Below, one piece after another: positions 1 through 10,000 of a stretch of 12,851 nt of DNA. The notes beneath the pieces were generated by a model. The model saw only the letters and a program-made list of their open reading frames with translations, was not told the DNA's origin and searched no databases. Made by a program: the position numbers and the translations under genes. The stretch is taken from the NCBI GenBank assembly GCA_002803225.1, contig NXFV01000240.1, positions 1 through 12,851 on the forward strand, read 5' to 3'. Within the stretch, counting starts at the first letter, position 1. Every line of letters begins with the position of its first letter. Source of the DNA: Gamarada debralockiae (Eukaryota; Ascomycota; Leotiomycetes; Helotiales; Hyphodiscaceae).

Positions 1-897
1 CGTCGGGCCCCTTCTCGAGCAGCAGCCTCACGATCTCCTCGTGCCCAGAATATGAGGCGGCCTGCAGCGCATTACCGCAGTAGCCTCCTTGGGCATTAAC
101 GTCAGCTCCCTTCTCGAGCAGCAGCCTTACGATCACTGCGCGCCCTCTATATAAGGCGGCCTGCAGCGCGTTGCCGTAGTGACCTCCTTGGACATTGACG
201 TCAGCACCCTTCTCGAGCAGCAGCCTCACAATCTCCTCGTGCCCAGAAAATGAGACGGCCTGCAGCGCGTTGCCGTAGTGGCCTCCTTGGGCATTGACGT
301 CGGCCCCCTTCTCGAGCAGCATCCTCACGGTCTCCTCGTGCCCAGAATATGAGGCGGCCTGCAGCGCGTTGCCGTAGTGGCCTCCTTGGGCATTGATGGT
401 GGCCCCCTTCTCAAGGAGCAGCCTCACAATCTCCTTGTGCTCAGAATATGAGGCGGCCTGCAGCGCGTTGCCAAAGTCGCCCCCTTGGGCATTGACGTCA
501 GCACCCTTCTCGAGCAGCAGCCTCACAATCTCCTCGTGCCCAGAATATGAGGCGGCCTGCAGCGCGTTGCTGTAGTGGCCTCCTTGGGCATTGACGTCGG
601 GCCCTTTCTCGAGCAGCAGCCTCACAATCTCCTCGTGCCCATAATATGAGGCGGCCTGCAGCGCATTGCTGTACTTGCCTCCTTGGGCATTGACGTCGGC
701 CCCATTCTCAAGGAGCAGCCTTACTATTGCAGCGTCCTTTTCAGCGGAGGCGGCCTGCAGCGCGTTGCCGTAGTAGCCTCCTTGGGCATTGATGGTGGCC
801 CCCTTCTCAAGCAGCAGCTTTACGATCTCCTCATAACCATAATATGAGGCGGCCTGCAGCGCATTGCCAAAGTCGCCCCCTTGGGCGTTGACGTCAG
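1..897 (-). repeat. Near-identical 99-bp ankyrin repeat array inside gene A
   Basis: Nine complete units of 33 codons plus a partial one follow each other without a break and run off the window edge. Each reads roughly AQGG-xx-GNALQAASYxGHEEIVRLLLEKGADVN. The units are nearly identical at nucleotide level, apart from changes concentrated just after AQGG (DF, YY, KY, HY, YC) and after ALQAAS. Four older, diverged ankyrin repeats precede them in the protein (plus positions about 900-1290). This is coding sequence, not a satellite. Recently homogenised arrays like this are known from fungal NLR sensor domains, where repeat number and the exposed variable residues differ between strains. Confidence 0.93.
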
Positions 898-3800
898 CAC
901 CCTCCTTGAGCAGTATCTGGACTACCATCTTATTTCCTTGCTTAGCAGCAGCATGAAGAGCATTGCCAGATGACCCAGTGCTCTCATTAACATCTGCGCC
1001 TTGACATAATAAGAGTTTCAAGACCTCTTCATGCCCATTTGTAGCTGCACGCTCCAGAGCCGTGCTCTTCTCGTACCTGTTCTTTGCCCTTATATCAGCC
1101 CCAGCATCGAGGAGCATTTTGACCAAATTTGTGTGGCCCCAGCGAGCAGCATAATGCAGTGCTCTATTGCCAGCATCATCTTCTTGATATATATTCGCAC
1201 TATCGTTTAGGAAAATTTGGACAGCGCTTCGAAGATTTGAGCTAGATGCGATATGTAGTAGTGTCGAGCCTAGCTCAGGACATTTTGCGTCTCTCTTATT
1301 GGGAGGATCTATTGCCCTATAGATCTTTATCCAAGTCTGAAAAGCTGGTCCTGGAGGGGATCCGAGTTGTTGTATAAGGCCCTGCTGCGGAATTCCAAGA
1401 CTTTCGGCTTTTTCTGCGTGCAAGAACCAAGACTTTATAGCATAAGCTATAAAGGGAAGAGTTTCTAGAAATGGAGAAATTTCATCTCGGTCAGGGTAGC
1501 TCGAAGTGCGTAGAGTTGAGCCGGTAAGTTGAACTTCCTCTAGCCTAAGATAATTGACACATGACTTGCATAGTCGATGATGACTTCGGCCGACAACAAC
1601 ATCCGTCGACAGCGTGGTCAACTCTCTAGGATCCTGAGAGAGAATATCACTAGAAGAAGTTGAAACAAGGTACTTTAGACCGTCGGATCGTAGAAAATCA
1701 TTGACAGATTGGTGGATAAATTGTACGGTGTTTTTGGCTTCATGATGCTTAACCTCGACCAGGCCACCAGACAAGCTGGTAATCAGTCTCTCCATACGTA
1801 TATCAGTGCCCACAAAGTCCTTTGCATCTTTGCAGGATTGTCGGGACTGATGAATATAAACGTCATCCGAAGCTATAGCATACCGTAGCTCCGTCACCGA
1901 GAGTGGTCTTTCGGCTAGGCAGACCCACTGCATCAGATGAAATGTTCTCGTCCGATTTCGAGGCTCAATGACCCTCTTGAGAATGTGTTCGTAAACGTTA
2001 CCCAGATCTTCTGGCACTTTGCTTAACTCTTGATAGATGTAGTCCAATGACTCTCCTTGTCGATTGAGATCAATGATTAGTGGAACAACAAGACGTGCCC
2101 ACTGGAATACTCCTGATGCTCTCTCCACGATGGTCTCCTCGAGTGCTTGACATTCGTCAATTGAAAGGGTCGCCCTTTCCTGTTTTGGAATTCCGGAGTT
2201 AAGCTTGTACCTAACATACTTCGCAATGTCATCGTGATTTTCCTTCTCAACGCAGATGTCTAGACTGGTATTCGCTGCAAATATCGGATAATGACGGCAC
2301 GAGATGCAGATTCTTGCAGAGCATTTTCCAGTTGCAAGTCTGTCATTTAAGGCATGGAAGTATTCAGCAAGCTCACTTGCAGTATCAGAGCCAGCCTCAT
2401 CTAACGCGTCCACAAAGATGGTTATCGTCCTCGATTTGGTAGCGCGAATGACAGCGTTTGAGAAGTGGTCTTCCAATTCTTTGCGCTGCCACTCCCAACC
2501 CGTTCCAGCCTCGCCAAACCCTCTCTTCTCTTTAAAGGCGGTTTGTACTGACAATCGCACCAAAGGAACCTTGGTGTATAATTGATGCAAGAGAGACCGA
2601 AACATGCCGATTGAAGTCTTCTGTAATGCAGTGCCCCGCCCATGGAAGAAGAAATCGAGACTTAAGCTTTGCCTCGAGAGAGAATTTTCCTGGAATGCCT
2701 TATAGATAAACGCCATCAAGGTTGATTTCCCCGCGCCAGGCTTTCCTTTTATCCAGAGAAGTTCGCGTTTTTTGCCTAACCATGCTGTGTAGGACTTATG
2801 TTGCAGTATCCACTCACATGTATCTGAATGAGCTCGGTCTGCCTCTTGTCGTCGGTAGGTAATCTCTGCAAATGCGAGTGATTGGAGGCAGGCTTAATAA
2901 AGTTAGCATTGCACTTATTGAGATAAGGTAGAGGATTGAGGAAGTTATACCAAGATCTTCGGATGTCATTGCGTCGTCCTTCACTAGGGTGACATAAGAT
3001 TTAGTTATAACTTGCAATACCTACGGCCTCACAAGATTTCAGAACTAGATAACGTAAATGAACAACTACTAACGTTGATTGAGCTCCTCAACCCAATCTC
3101 GAAGCACATTGAAAACGGTTTTATAGCCCTCGCTGGTTTCTCCAGTGAATCTACATATGCTTTTGTGATCGCAGCCTTGCATAGGTACGTATCTCTCGCC
3201 CGGAATATCCATGACACCACTAATCTCATCGACAATCTATCCAGGATGGGTGAGCATCAACCAGGAACAAATACCTCGCAGAATGAATAACGTACTCTTG
3301 ACTTTGCAGGTGAGGTGAGACTTTGCTCAATAAATGACGCAATTTTTATACTTCGCGCCTGATTTCGGAAGCTCGTAGAAATTTCCTTAAGAATCTTAGA
3401 GTCCTTCTCAAGGGCTTTAATGAGGTCTGATCTCATATTTCCCACAAACCGCGATGTCCCACTTAACGCTACGTTGGCTATGTTAGTCAACACAATTGGG
3501 AACTGGGTTTCAGAAGATCCGCGGTGAGGTGTGGCGAGGAAGAGGATACCGGCCACAGATATCCGGATACTGTCGAAGAGTTCATCCTCAATTTTGGCAA
3601 TGACGAGCGCCTGTTTTGGTATAAGCCGAAGATCTCAGGGTATCAAGTCCAGCATACTTTCTTGACCACAATTCCCCCCATACTATGACAGATGAATATG
3701 ACTGGGCGCGCTTGATCCTATGGAGGTGTTAGAGACTATATGTGAACGGTAAATAGAATAAACAATGCAAAGGTTTCCTGAAATACAGCATTCTCGTCAA

Positions 3801-4360
3801 ACATCACTCTGTCGCATTGAATCTATTCGCAGATTAGAAGTGATACGAACCTCCTGCTTCCTTCGCTCTCGTTTCAATCCCTCTAGCAGGGACCTAGCAT
3901 ATGTATCGAGATTCCCTGTATTGAATGTCCAAAACACTTCTGCGGGGTAACCATATGAAAAGACTCGCACGCCCGGCAAGTCCTTCGGTATGAGATCTCG
4001 GAGCCAAAAGTTTCCATTATCGTGAGTCCACGTGTCGTAAGCATCTCCAGTTATCCCATGGACCGCGACAATATCCAAAGAATTTGTTTCCCCATCCTCG
4101 ACATCACTGAGGGGGAGGACTGGTGGGCGGAGCGGAAATAGGCCATATCTCTCAGTGCGGCCACTGCTGTGATCAAGAGCGCTAGAGTGAGGCGGTATAT
4201 GTGCCCTTTGTTGTGTGTCAATCGAGGGGACAGTACCGATCTGTTGCTCAATCGATGTTGTATTTGCAGATGATTCGGAAACAGCAGGAGCAGCTGGTAG
4301 GCGAGAGGGAGAGGTATGGTCATTTTGCTTCTTCCGTAAAAATATGTTTCGGAACGACAT
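1..4360 (-). CDS. NLR-type STAND protein A: alpha/beta-hydrolase (SesB-like) - NACHT - ankyrin repeats; 3' end outside window
   Basis: I assembled this six-exon gene by hand. Minus-strand exons are 4360-3851, 3717-3658, 3610-3296, 3236-3074, 3010-2951 and 2892 to beyond position 1. Introns are 133, 47, 59, 63 and 58 nt and every junction keeps the frame; the 58-nt intron has a TGCTAAC branch site. The ATG at 4360 is the only in-frame start, since a stop lies 15 nt upstream. The visible protein is 1333 aa. Residues 1 to about 95 are low-complexity. About 95-350 is a lipase-like domain with VHGITGD, the nucleophile motif CHSMGG (Ser182), TPHRGSS and CDH (His319). The NACHT domain has Walker A GKPGAGKST (419-427), Walker B IFVDALDEA (Asp531) and CRHYP. 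Ankyrin repeats run from about 904 to the edge. The last exon has no stop over 2892 nt. The family is typical of fungal NLRs; a self/non-self or immune sensing role with a lipase-like effector is inferred. It lies downstream of, and parallel to, the second NLR gene. Confidence 0.9.
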
Positions 4361-4767
4361 CGCTGTCTTCTGTTAAAGCATGTGAGACACTTGCTTCTCA
4401 AAATACAGATTCTAAATGTGAACATGCTCACCCTCGAGTTTCAACTCAGTGATAATACTAGGAATTTGGCAAGCCGACCAGCTGAGGCAGTGCTAACCTG
4501 CTTTCTGCGACAGCAATCCCGTTGTTGACAGACTCGGTTCGCTGGATTTTTCGCTCTCCTAGTTCAACGTCTGAACGCCGAGGTCCAATAGGAACCACAG
4601 GGTGAAACACAACGTTGTGATGATGGAAGGATACGTCAGGACAAAAGCTGAAAGAACAGACAAAGATAAACGACGTCGCATTGTAAGGCTTGGCCAGAAT
4701 CAGAACGAAATGATTGGCGAGCAAGCCTTCCTTTGCCGCCCGTTCTATTTCAGCTCATGCACGAACG
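4361..4767. other. Upstream region of gene A, no gene seen
   Basis: This is the start of the 2.7 kb spacer between the two NLR genes and must contain the promoter of gene A. No clear TATA box, CCAAT box or intron-bearing gene is visible. The short frames here have no family resemblance, no plausible splice extension and no favourable start context, so I treat the stretch as non-coding. Confidence 0.5.
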
Positions 4768-4907
4768 GAGGCACAGCCCATAAGGTTTTGTCACCGCTTT
4801 TGTCCTGCCACTAATCAATACCTTGACTTGGATTTCCGGGAATTATTCCGAAATTTTAATTGGTTAGCAGAATAAAGTCGGTGACAAAAATTATGGGCTA
4901 TTGCTCC
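4768..4907. repeat. Imperfect inverted repeat, MITE-like
   Basis: Two arms of roughly 45 bp face each other across about 50 bp. The best-conserved cores are 4775-4796 (AGCCCATAAG.TTTTGTCACCG) and 4879-4899, which carries its near-exact reverse complement (CGGTGACAAAAATTATGGGCT). Similarity continues outward (GGAG versus CTCC) and inward (CTTT.T.CTGC). No coding capacity and no unambiguous target-site duplication were found. A degenerate MITE is one reading; an old palindrome is another. Confidence 0.5.
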
Positions 4908-4988
4908 TTGGGCTGCGTCCCGTGACCAAGCACCAATCGAGGTATTGAAGAGAAACGTTTGAACGAAGGCCTGCAATAAGAGGATATG

Positions 4989-5036
4989 AGAGCAAAAGAG
5001 CAAGAGAGCAAGAGAGCAAGAGAACAAGAGAGCAAG
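4989..5036. repeat. 8-bp microsatellite, six AGAGCAAG units
   Basis: Six consecutive 8-bp units read AGAGCAAA, AGAGCAAG three times, AGAACAAG and AGAGCAAG. Because 8 is not a multiple of 3, copy-number changes would shift any frame across it, which argues against this stretch being coding. Confidence 0.9.
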
Positions 5037-5098
5037 ACATAGCGACGATTCTCCCTGAGTAATGTCAGCATCCGGGGGTTATAGCAGACCAAGCACAT

Positions 5099-5398
5099 TT
5101 ACGATGACAGCGAATATCGATGGCGATGGAGGAGGTAGTGGTAGGTGAAATGCTTCAACGCCTCTCGACAGAAGTTCTCAACGACTAGGACAACACGCGG
5201 GAGAAATCTCGCAACGAAGAAGTGGAAGAAAATGCCTCCGGCGGCAATCACGTATCCTTGAGGAATGCCTATGGGAGTGAGGAGCGTAACGTTGTGAACG
5301 AGAGAGAAGGTCTTTAGGAGAGATAAGATAAACAAGGAAAGGGTGTAGAAGAGAGAGCCAGAAAGGAAGTTTGAGAAGAGCAAACCTCTGCGGACCAT
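5099..5398 (-). CDS. Possible small hydrophobic protein (99 aa), doubtful
   Basis: An ATG at 5398 opens a 99-codon frame ending with TAA at 5099. The product starts MVRRGLLFSNFLSGSLFYTL and has two hydrophobic stretches, at about residues 5-35 and 45-75, that could span a membrane, followed by a His/Arg-rich tail. The sequence upstream on this strand is pyrimidine-rich with an (AT)13 tract, which could pass for a fungal 5' leader. I recognise no family, domain or intron, and the spacer contains several random frames of similar length. It may well be spurious. Confidence 0.2.
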   Translation of the reverse strand: MVRRGLLFSNFLSGSLFYTLSLFILSLLKTFSLVHNVTLLTPIGIPQGYVIAAGGIFFHFFVARFLPRVVLVVENFCREALKHFTYHYLLHRHRYSLSS

Positions 5399-5427
5399 AT
5401 GAAAGACTTTATGAGGGGAACCTTAAA

Positions 5428-5453
5428 ATATATATATATATATATATATATAT
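5428..5453. repeat. (AT)13 dinucleotide microsatellite
   Basis: There are thirteen uninterrupted AT dinucleotides, flanked by short A/T runs. The tract lies about 30 nt outside the start of the doubtful 99-aa frame and is likely length-polymorphic. Confidence 0.95.
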
Positions 5454-6188
5454 TTAAAAAGGAGTGTTTCAGAAGGCGGTGGAAGATGGATGATCCAGTG
5501 AGTTGGCCACTCTTGATTGCCCCGAGGAAAAATGTGCGGATCGAAGATAGGTGTGCCAGCTCGATATTTGAACAGATTGCAGAAGGGAAAGATTTGAAGA
5601 GAGGCGTGACGACGTGGCCTCAGAAGACTTTAGAAGATAATGGAAGGAGTGGGTCGGTGACTCATACTTGTCTCGGGCACAAGATATGTGAACAACAGAT
5701 TAGGAGGAGAGAAACGACGTTTTCCAAGTTGAGCAGAAGCCGATTAAGCATGGAAATATCACAAAAAAAAAAAAGGGTATAAGCAGATCCAATGAAAACC
5801 CCTTACCTAAAAATTATTTTTTAGGAGAATACTTGTTTAGACTAGCAATGCCAGGCGTGACACGTAATTGAGACCTATGACTCACCATGATGGAAGATAG
5901 ACTATGTATTGTTCCTGTACAAGCTCTAGGGCTTGAAATGTTCCACCCCTGCGCTTCGCCAAGATTGCTCCCTTAGGCGGGTAGGGCTTAGTTCAAGCAG
6001 GTTCGTGCGACTCGTGGATGCGAAATTGGCAGGCTTCCTTCTGTCACGTGCTTCATCTCACAAAGCATTTCGTGGTCACGTGAATAAATTTGCGATGAGA
6101 TTAAGACTACTGAACTTCCAGGAGTTCTCGCTTGTCTGAATCGAATAGGAAACTCCTCCTGTGATTACCTACTCAAAATTGCCCACAA
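5454..6188. other. Intergenic, no gene seen
   Basis: There is no supportable gene. A plus-strand frame (5399-5782) runs through the AT repeat and ends in poly-A-coded lysines, which marks it as noise. A 12-A run lies at 5762-5773. Two CACGTG hexamers (about 6044 and 6075) lie about 30 bp apart; this is the E-box core bound by bHLH factors, but with no gene nearby I do not call them regulatory. Confidence 0.5.
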
Positions 6189-6340
6189 CCCTAGGAGACT
6201 AGAAGCCCTAGGAGAAAATTCCTAAGAGACCGTAGCTCGTGGGAAAGCATAAATCCTAGGAGAAAGTTCCCAGGACACCACGGGTCCTGGGATAAAGCTC
6301 CTACTGTAAGACCCCCACGATCCTGGGAGCATTATCATAA
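6189..6340. repeat. Imperfect tandem repeat, about 49-bp period, CCTAGGAGA core
   Basis: CCTAGGAGAAAATTCCTAAG at 6207 recurs 49 bp later as CCTAGGAGAAAGTTCCCAGG at 6256. In both copies a similar tail (GTGGGAAAGC versus CTGGGATAAAGC) follows. A further CCCTAGGAGA lies at 6189 and a degraded ATCCTGGGA near 6320, giving two good and two partial copies. It lacks coding potential and its origin is unknown. Confidence 0.65.
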
Positions 6341-7095
6341 GTCCAAGATTAGATCTGCAAAGCTAGGATGGCGACCCCGTCGTTTTTTTAAGGTTTCGAG
6401 TCCCAGATCACCACCCCAAACTTTCTCTAGCCAACATTCTAGGAGCCACTAAACCCCCTGAACACAAACGCGGTGTTTGCTCGAATTGCCAATTATGGCG
6501 AGGTCACTGGATGGGGTTTCCAATTATGGCTCTTTTATTCAGTTGTCACTTCTCTGCGATGCCATGAAGGTAACTCCACATTCTGAGGCGTGCCACTGGT
6601 ATCCGCAATGAGGCTTGATGTGGCTGAGTAGCTTGACAGGATCCGCCTGCATCGATCTCATGGCAAGGGTCCACCCTCTCGGACGGGAGAAAATCCGAGG
6701 AAGTTTCTCGAAAACTGCAATAGCTACAGTATGGCAAAACGGAAAAGTGATCTGAAAACAGCTCAGCAAGATATACAGTAGCTTGCAAAATCGGCTTCCC
6801 CTTTAAGCGCGCTTGGAATTTTTCTTTCTCCTTGTCGAAGGACCCTGACACCTGACCAGCCAAAGACGGTTAGCAATTTGCCAGGATTGTGGAAACCTCA
6901 AGAAATATTGTACCGTACTTCGAACAGTAGTTGGAGACGTTTTTCATTAGAATTTTGTTGTAGGGTATGCCAGGAGTACCAAGACCCCGATTAGTCATCC
7001 CCACACTTGTCAAGATTTAGAGCTTTCGTAGTACTTTAAAGAATCAGCAATTCAACCTATAACAAATTTTCCTATACATTCCGACTAATCTCATT
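6341..7095. other. Intergenic, downstream of gene B, no gene seen
   Basis: The stretch lies past the stop codon of gene B and must hold its 3' UTR and polyadenylation site, although no exact AATAAA appears close to the stop. An 11-mer, CCAATTATGGC, occurs twice about 30 bp apart (near 6488 and 6519). A 105-codon minus-strand frame (6546-6863) has no recognisable domain, no hydrophobic pattern and no splice partners, so I do not call it. Confidence 0.5.
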
Positions 7096-10000
7096 TCACA
7101 CCCGGATCTTCGTCGATTGAGGCACTAATCTCCAGTTCTCGGTCTGCCAACTAAGCAATGTTGAAATGGAAGACAAAGTATCGGGATGATCAGCACCTAA
7201 AATCCGAGTCCGTAGCCGCACACAGTCCTCCATTAGCTTGAGGGCCTCCGCATGTCGACCATACCCCTTCCACGTGAAGGCAAGGTTGTTCATGCTCAAT
7301 AGCGTGTCTGGATGCTCCTGCCCTAATACACTCGTTCTCATCTCCATCACTTGCACCTCTAGTTCTTCGGCCTCCTTCGATCGTCCCTGCTTCTGGTACG
7401 TTGCCGCCAGGTTAGCCATGCTAATTAGCGTGTCTGGATGCTCCTGCCCCAATACCCTCTTTTTCGTCTCTAACACTTGTACGCCCAGCTCTTCGGCCTC
7501 CTTCCATCGTCCCTGCTTCCAATATGTCAAAGCCAGGTTAGCTATGCTAATTAGCGTGTCTGGATGCTCTTGCCCCAATACCCTCTTTTTCGTCTCCATC
7601 ACTTGCACCTTCAACTCTTCGGCCTCCTTCGATCGTCCCTGATTCTGGTACGTTGCCGCCAGGTTGCCCATACTATCCAGCGTGCCTGGATGCTCCTGCC
7701 CCAACACTCTCTTTCTCGTCTCCATCACTTGCACGTCTAGCTCTTCGGCCTCCTTCCATCGTCCCTGATCCCGGTACGTTGAGGCCAGGTTGTTCATGCT
7801 AGTCAGCGTGCCTGGATGCTCCTGCCCCAACACTCTCTTTCTCGTCTCCATTACTTGCACGTCCAGCTCTTCGGCCTCCTTCCATCGTCCCTGATCCCAA
7901 TACGTCGAAGCCAAGTTGGCCATACTGACTAGTCTGCCTGGATGCTCAAGATCTAACCATCTTTTGCAGTAGTCGAAGCATTGTGTGTATATTCCTTCTG
8001 CGAGATTATACAAACCACGAAGCCTTAGGTAACTTCCAACCCGATCCATAAGAAGAACAATGTTCTGATTGTAGGTTTCTGAAGACTTTCCTAGCTCTTC
8101 GTTTATCAGAGCTTGTGCATGGGGCAAGTACAAAGCACAAGTCTCCCAAGCTGTGTAATCATCCTTTGGGAACCTTTCCAGGAGTCGTTGCCGTGCGACA
8201 ATTGACCACTTGTCTTCAAGCCCATTTTTGATTTGCCATACTCGGGATATTAGATGAGCAAGGCGATGAACATCATACTGCGTTGATATGACGTTTCTCG
8301 TTATGAGCGAAAAAGCTAGTAACTGTCCAATAGCCCCGGTGAAAGATAAGGATGTCTCATTTGTATCCTTCAGAAGGGATTCGGGAATGGCTTGACGATC
8401 AAGAAATGCCATCAGTGATAATAAGTCAGCAGCCCGAGGACTGTGCTTTCGTATTTGGTCAAACGAGAGCATCCATGATGTTGCAACTGCATTCGGAATA
8501 TCTTGATCTCTTCTTTCTGCAGCGAATCCTTTGCTCAAAAGTTGTAGAGCAGAGTCCTTGCTCTCATTAAACATCGCAATATACATTGCAACGCTACACG
8601 ACTGAGCCTCGATGTAAGCTGCTGCTTGGACAAGCGCTAGAGGCAAATAGTCAAGGAGTGACCCAAGACGCTCCAGGTCGCCTTGACAATAGCTCCCTTC
8701 TGTTAAGATGCTAGAAAGAAGATCTTTAGATTCTTCGTCGCTCATCTTTTTGACCTCTATTGTACCTTTTTGGATTGCAAAGTTGACAGCAGCTTCTTTG
8801 TTCCGCGAGGTCACAAGGATGGATCCATGGGTGCAGCTTGGAACGTAAGCCGCGAGCTTCTTTAACGTAGTCTTGCTACCCGCTGGCGGAGGAAGATGTA
8901 ACAGCTCCTCTTCAGTTTCAAAGAATTCGGAATTATTATCCGCATTATCGATCACCATGAACCATCTGCCATTGTTTTTATCCTGAAGCCAGTCCTTGAC
9001 AAGCTGTAAGAGGTCTGCCTTTGGATCATCCATCCCAGGAATATGACATTTTTTAGCTATCTCGAGGTATCCTTGGTAGAATCGCTCGGTAGTGGCAGCA
9101 TGAATCCAGAAAATAGAGATATCAGGGAATTTTCGGTGTAGCCAATAGAGGTAACTAATAGCAATTTGGGATTTCCTAAATCAATTAGCGTCATTGCCTG
9201 GCTCTGATACCAAGGACTTACCCTACGCCTCCAAGTCCGTAGAGAACGACCGTCCTTCTGGTTTGAGGGGCGGCCGGGTTGGTATTCGTCTGTTCATCTT
9301 CATTGTGCTGGAGCTTCTGCTGAATCTCCTTCAGTATTGCTGTGCGACCAATAAATTCGGAGTTCTCAGTATATGGACATATGACTATAGAGGCGCATGT
9401 TAGATCTAAGTGCCATAGCCAATATAGGGGGCCAAGAAAGTTAGGCGCTCTTGGTCAAGATTCTTGTGTTGTTACTGACCAGTCGGAAATACAACACTGG
9501 TAGAGACAGTTCCGTAAATTTGCCCCGTTTGGACACCTTGGTTCCCAGGCCTTGGAAATGTCGCTATGGGATTGCTTAAGGGAGCGGTGGCTGAGGATAA
9601 TAGATTTAGCATTCAATCTTGCCTGTTAAAATTCTTCTACGTACAGTTTGAACCCTCGAATTGCCCTGGCTTTTGTTGTCGTTCTTGGCCGCTCGCTGTT
9701 TCAATTACTGACACATTACTCGGAGTGCTCAATGCCTTGATCCATCGACGAAGCTCTCCTGCTAAGGCATTGAAGCCTGGATCATCCATGTGCTCAAATT
9801 TCGTCATATCAATATGGTTGCCTCGTATCCCTATTGGGATATATCCAGGTAGGATGGCTGAATCAGAAGGAACGACCTAAAATGAGGAGGTTAGTAGAAA
9901 AATGAAAATCAATGAATGACAACTAACTCACGACACCAATGCCCGGTAAAGGTAGCTCTTCGAAGAAGCATGTGATCTCAATTGGTTGCAGTCCGTTCAA

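Noticed and set aside
421..480. RIP damage inside the ankyrin array
   Set aside because: The C-to-T differences checked (CTCGTGCCC versus CTTGTGCTC) are not in CpA context, and no stops are present.
393..575. Plus-strand frames within the repeat arrays (for example 393-575 and 7238-7642)
   Set aside because: These are antisense shadows of the ankyrin and TPR repeats; the minus-strand frames carry the protein families.
1..897. Regular 99-bp repeats that could suggest a CRISPR array or satellite DNA
   Set aside because: The repeats are contiguous, have no unique spacers, and translate without stops as ankyrin repeats in frame with the NACHT domain.
3029..3235. Separate small gene at 3029-3235 on the minus strand
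   Set aside because: It is the wrong frame of exon 4 of gene A; the correct frame reads IVDEISGVMDIPGERY and continues the hydrolase domain.
5399..5782. 127-aa plus-strand frame
   Set aside because: It reads through the (AT)13 tract (IYIYIYIY) and ends in poly-A-coded lysines, with no domain or splice pattern.
6360..6420. tRNA-like stretch with GGTTTCGAGTCCC near 6392
   Set aside because: It resembles a T-arm, but no matching acceptor stem, D-arm or anticodon arm can be drawn upstream.
6546..6863. 105-aa minus-strand frame
   Set aside because: No recognisable family, no composition bias typical of coding, and no linked exons; it is of a length expected by chance.
7096..9033. Treating the 645-codon frame starting at 9033 as the whole gene B
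   Set aside because: It starts after the P-loop. The Walker A motif, the linker and the hydrolase domain lie upstream in exons joined by well-formed introns, so 9033 is an internal Met.
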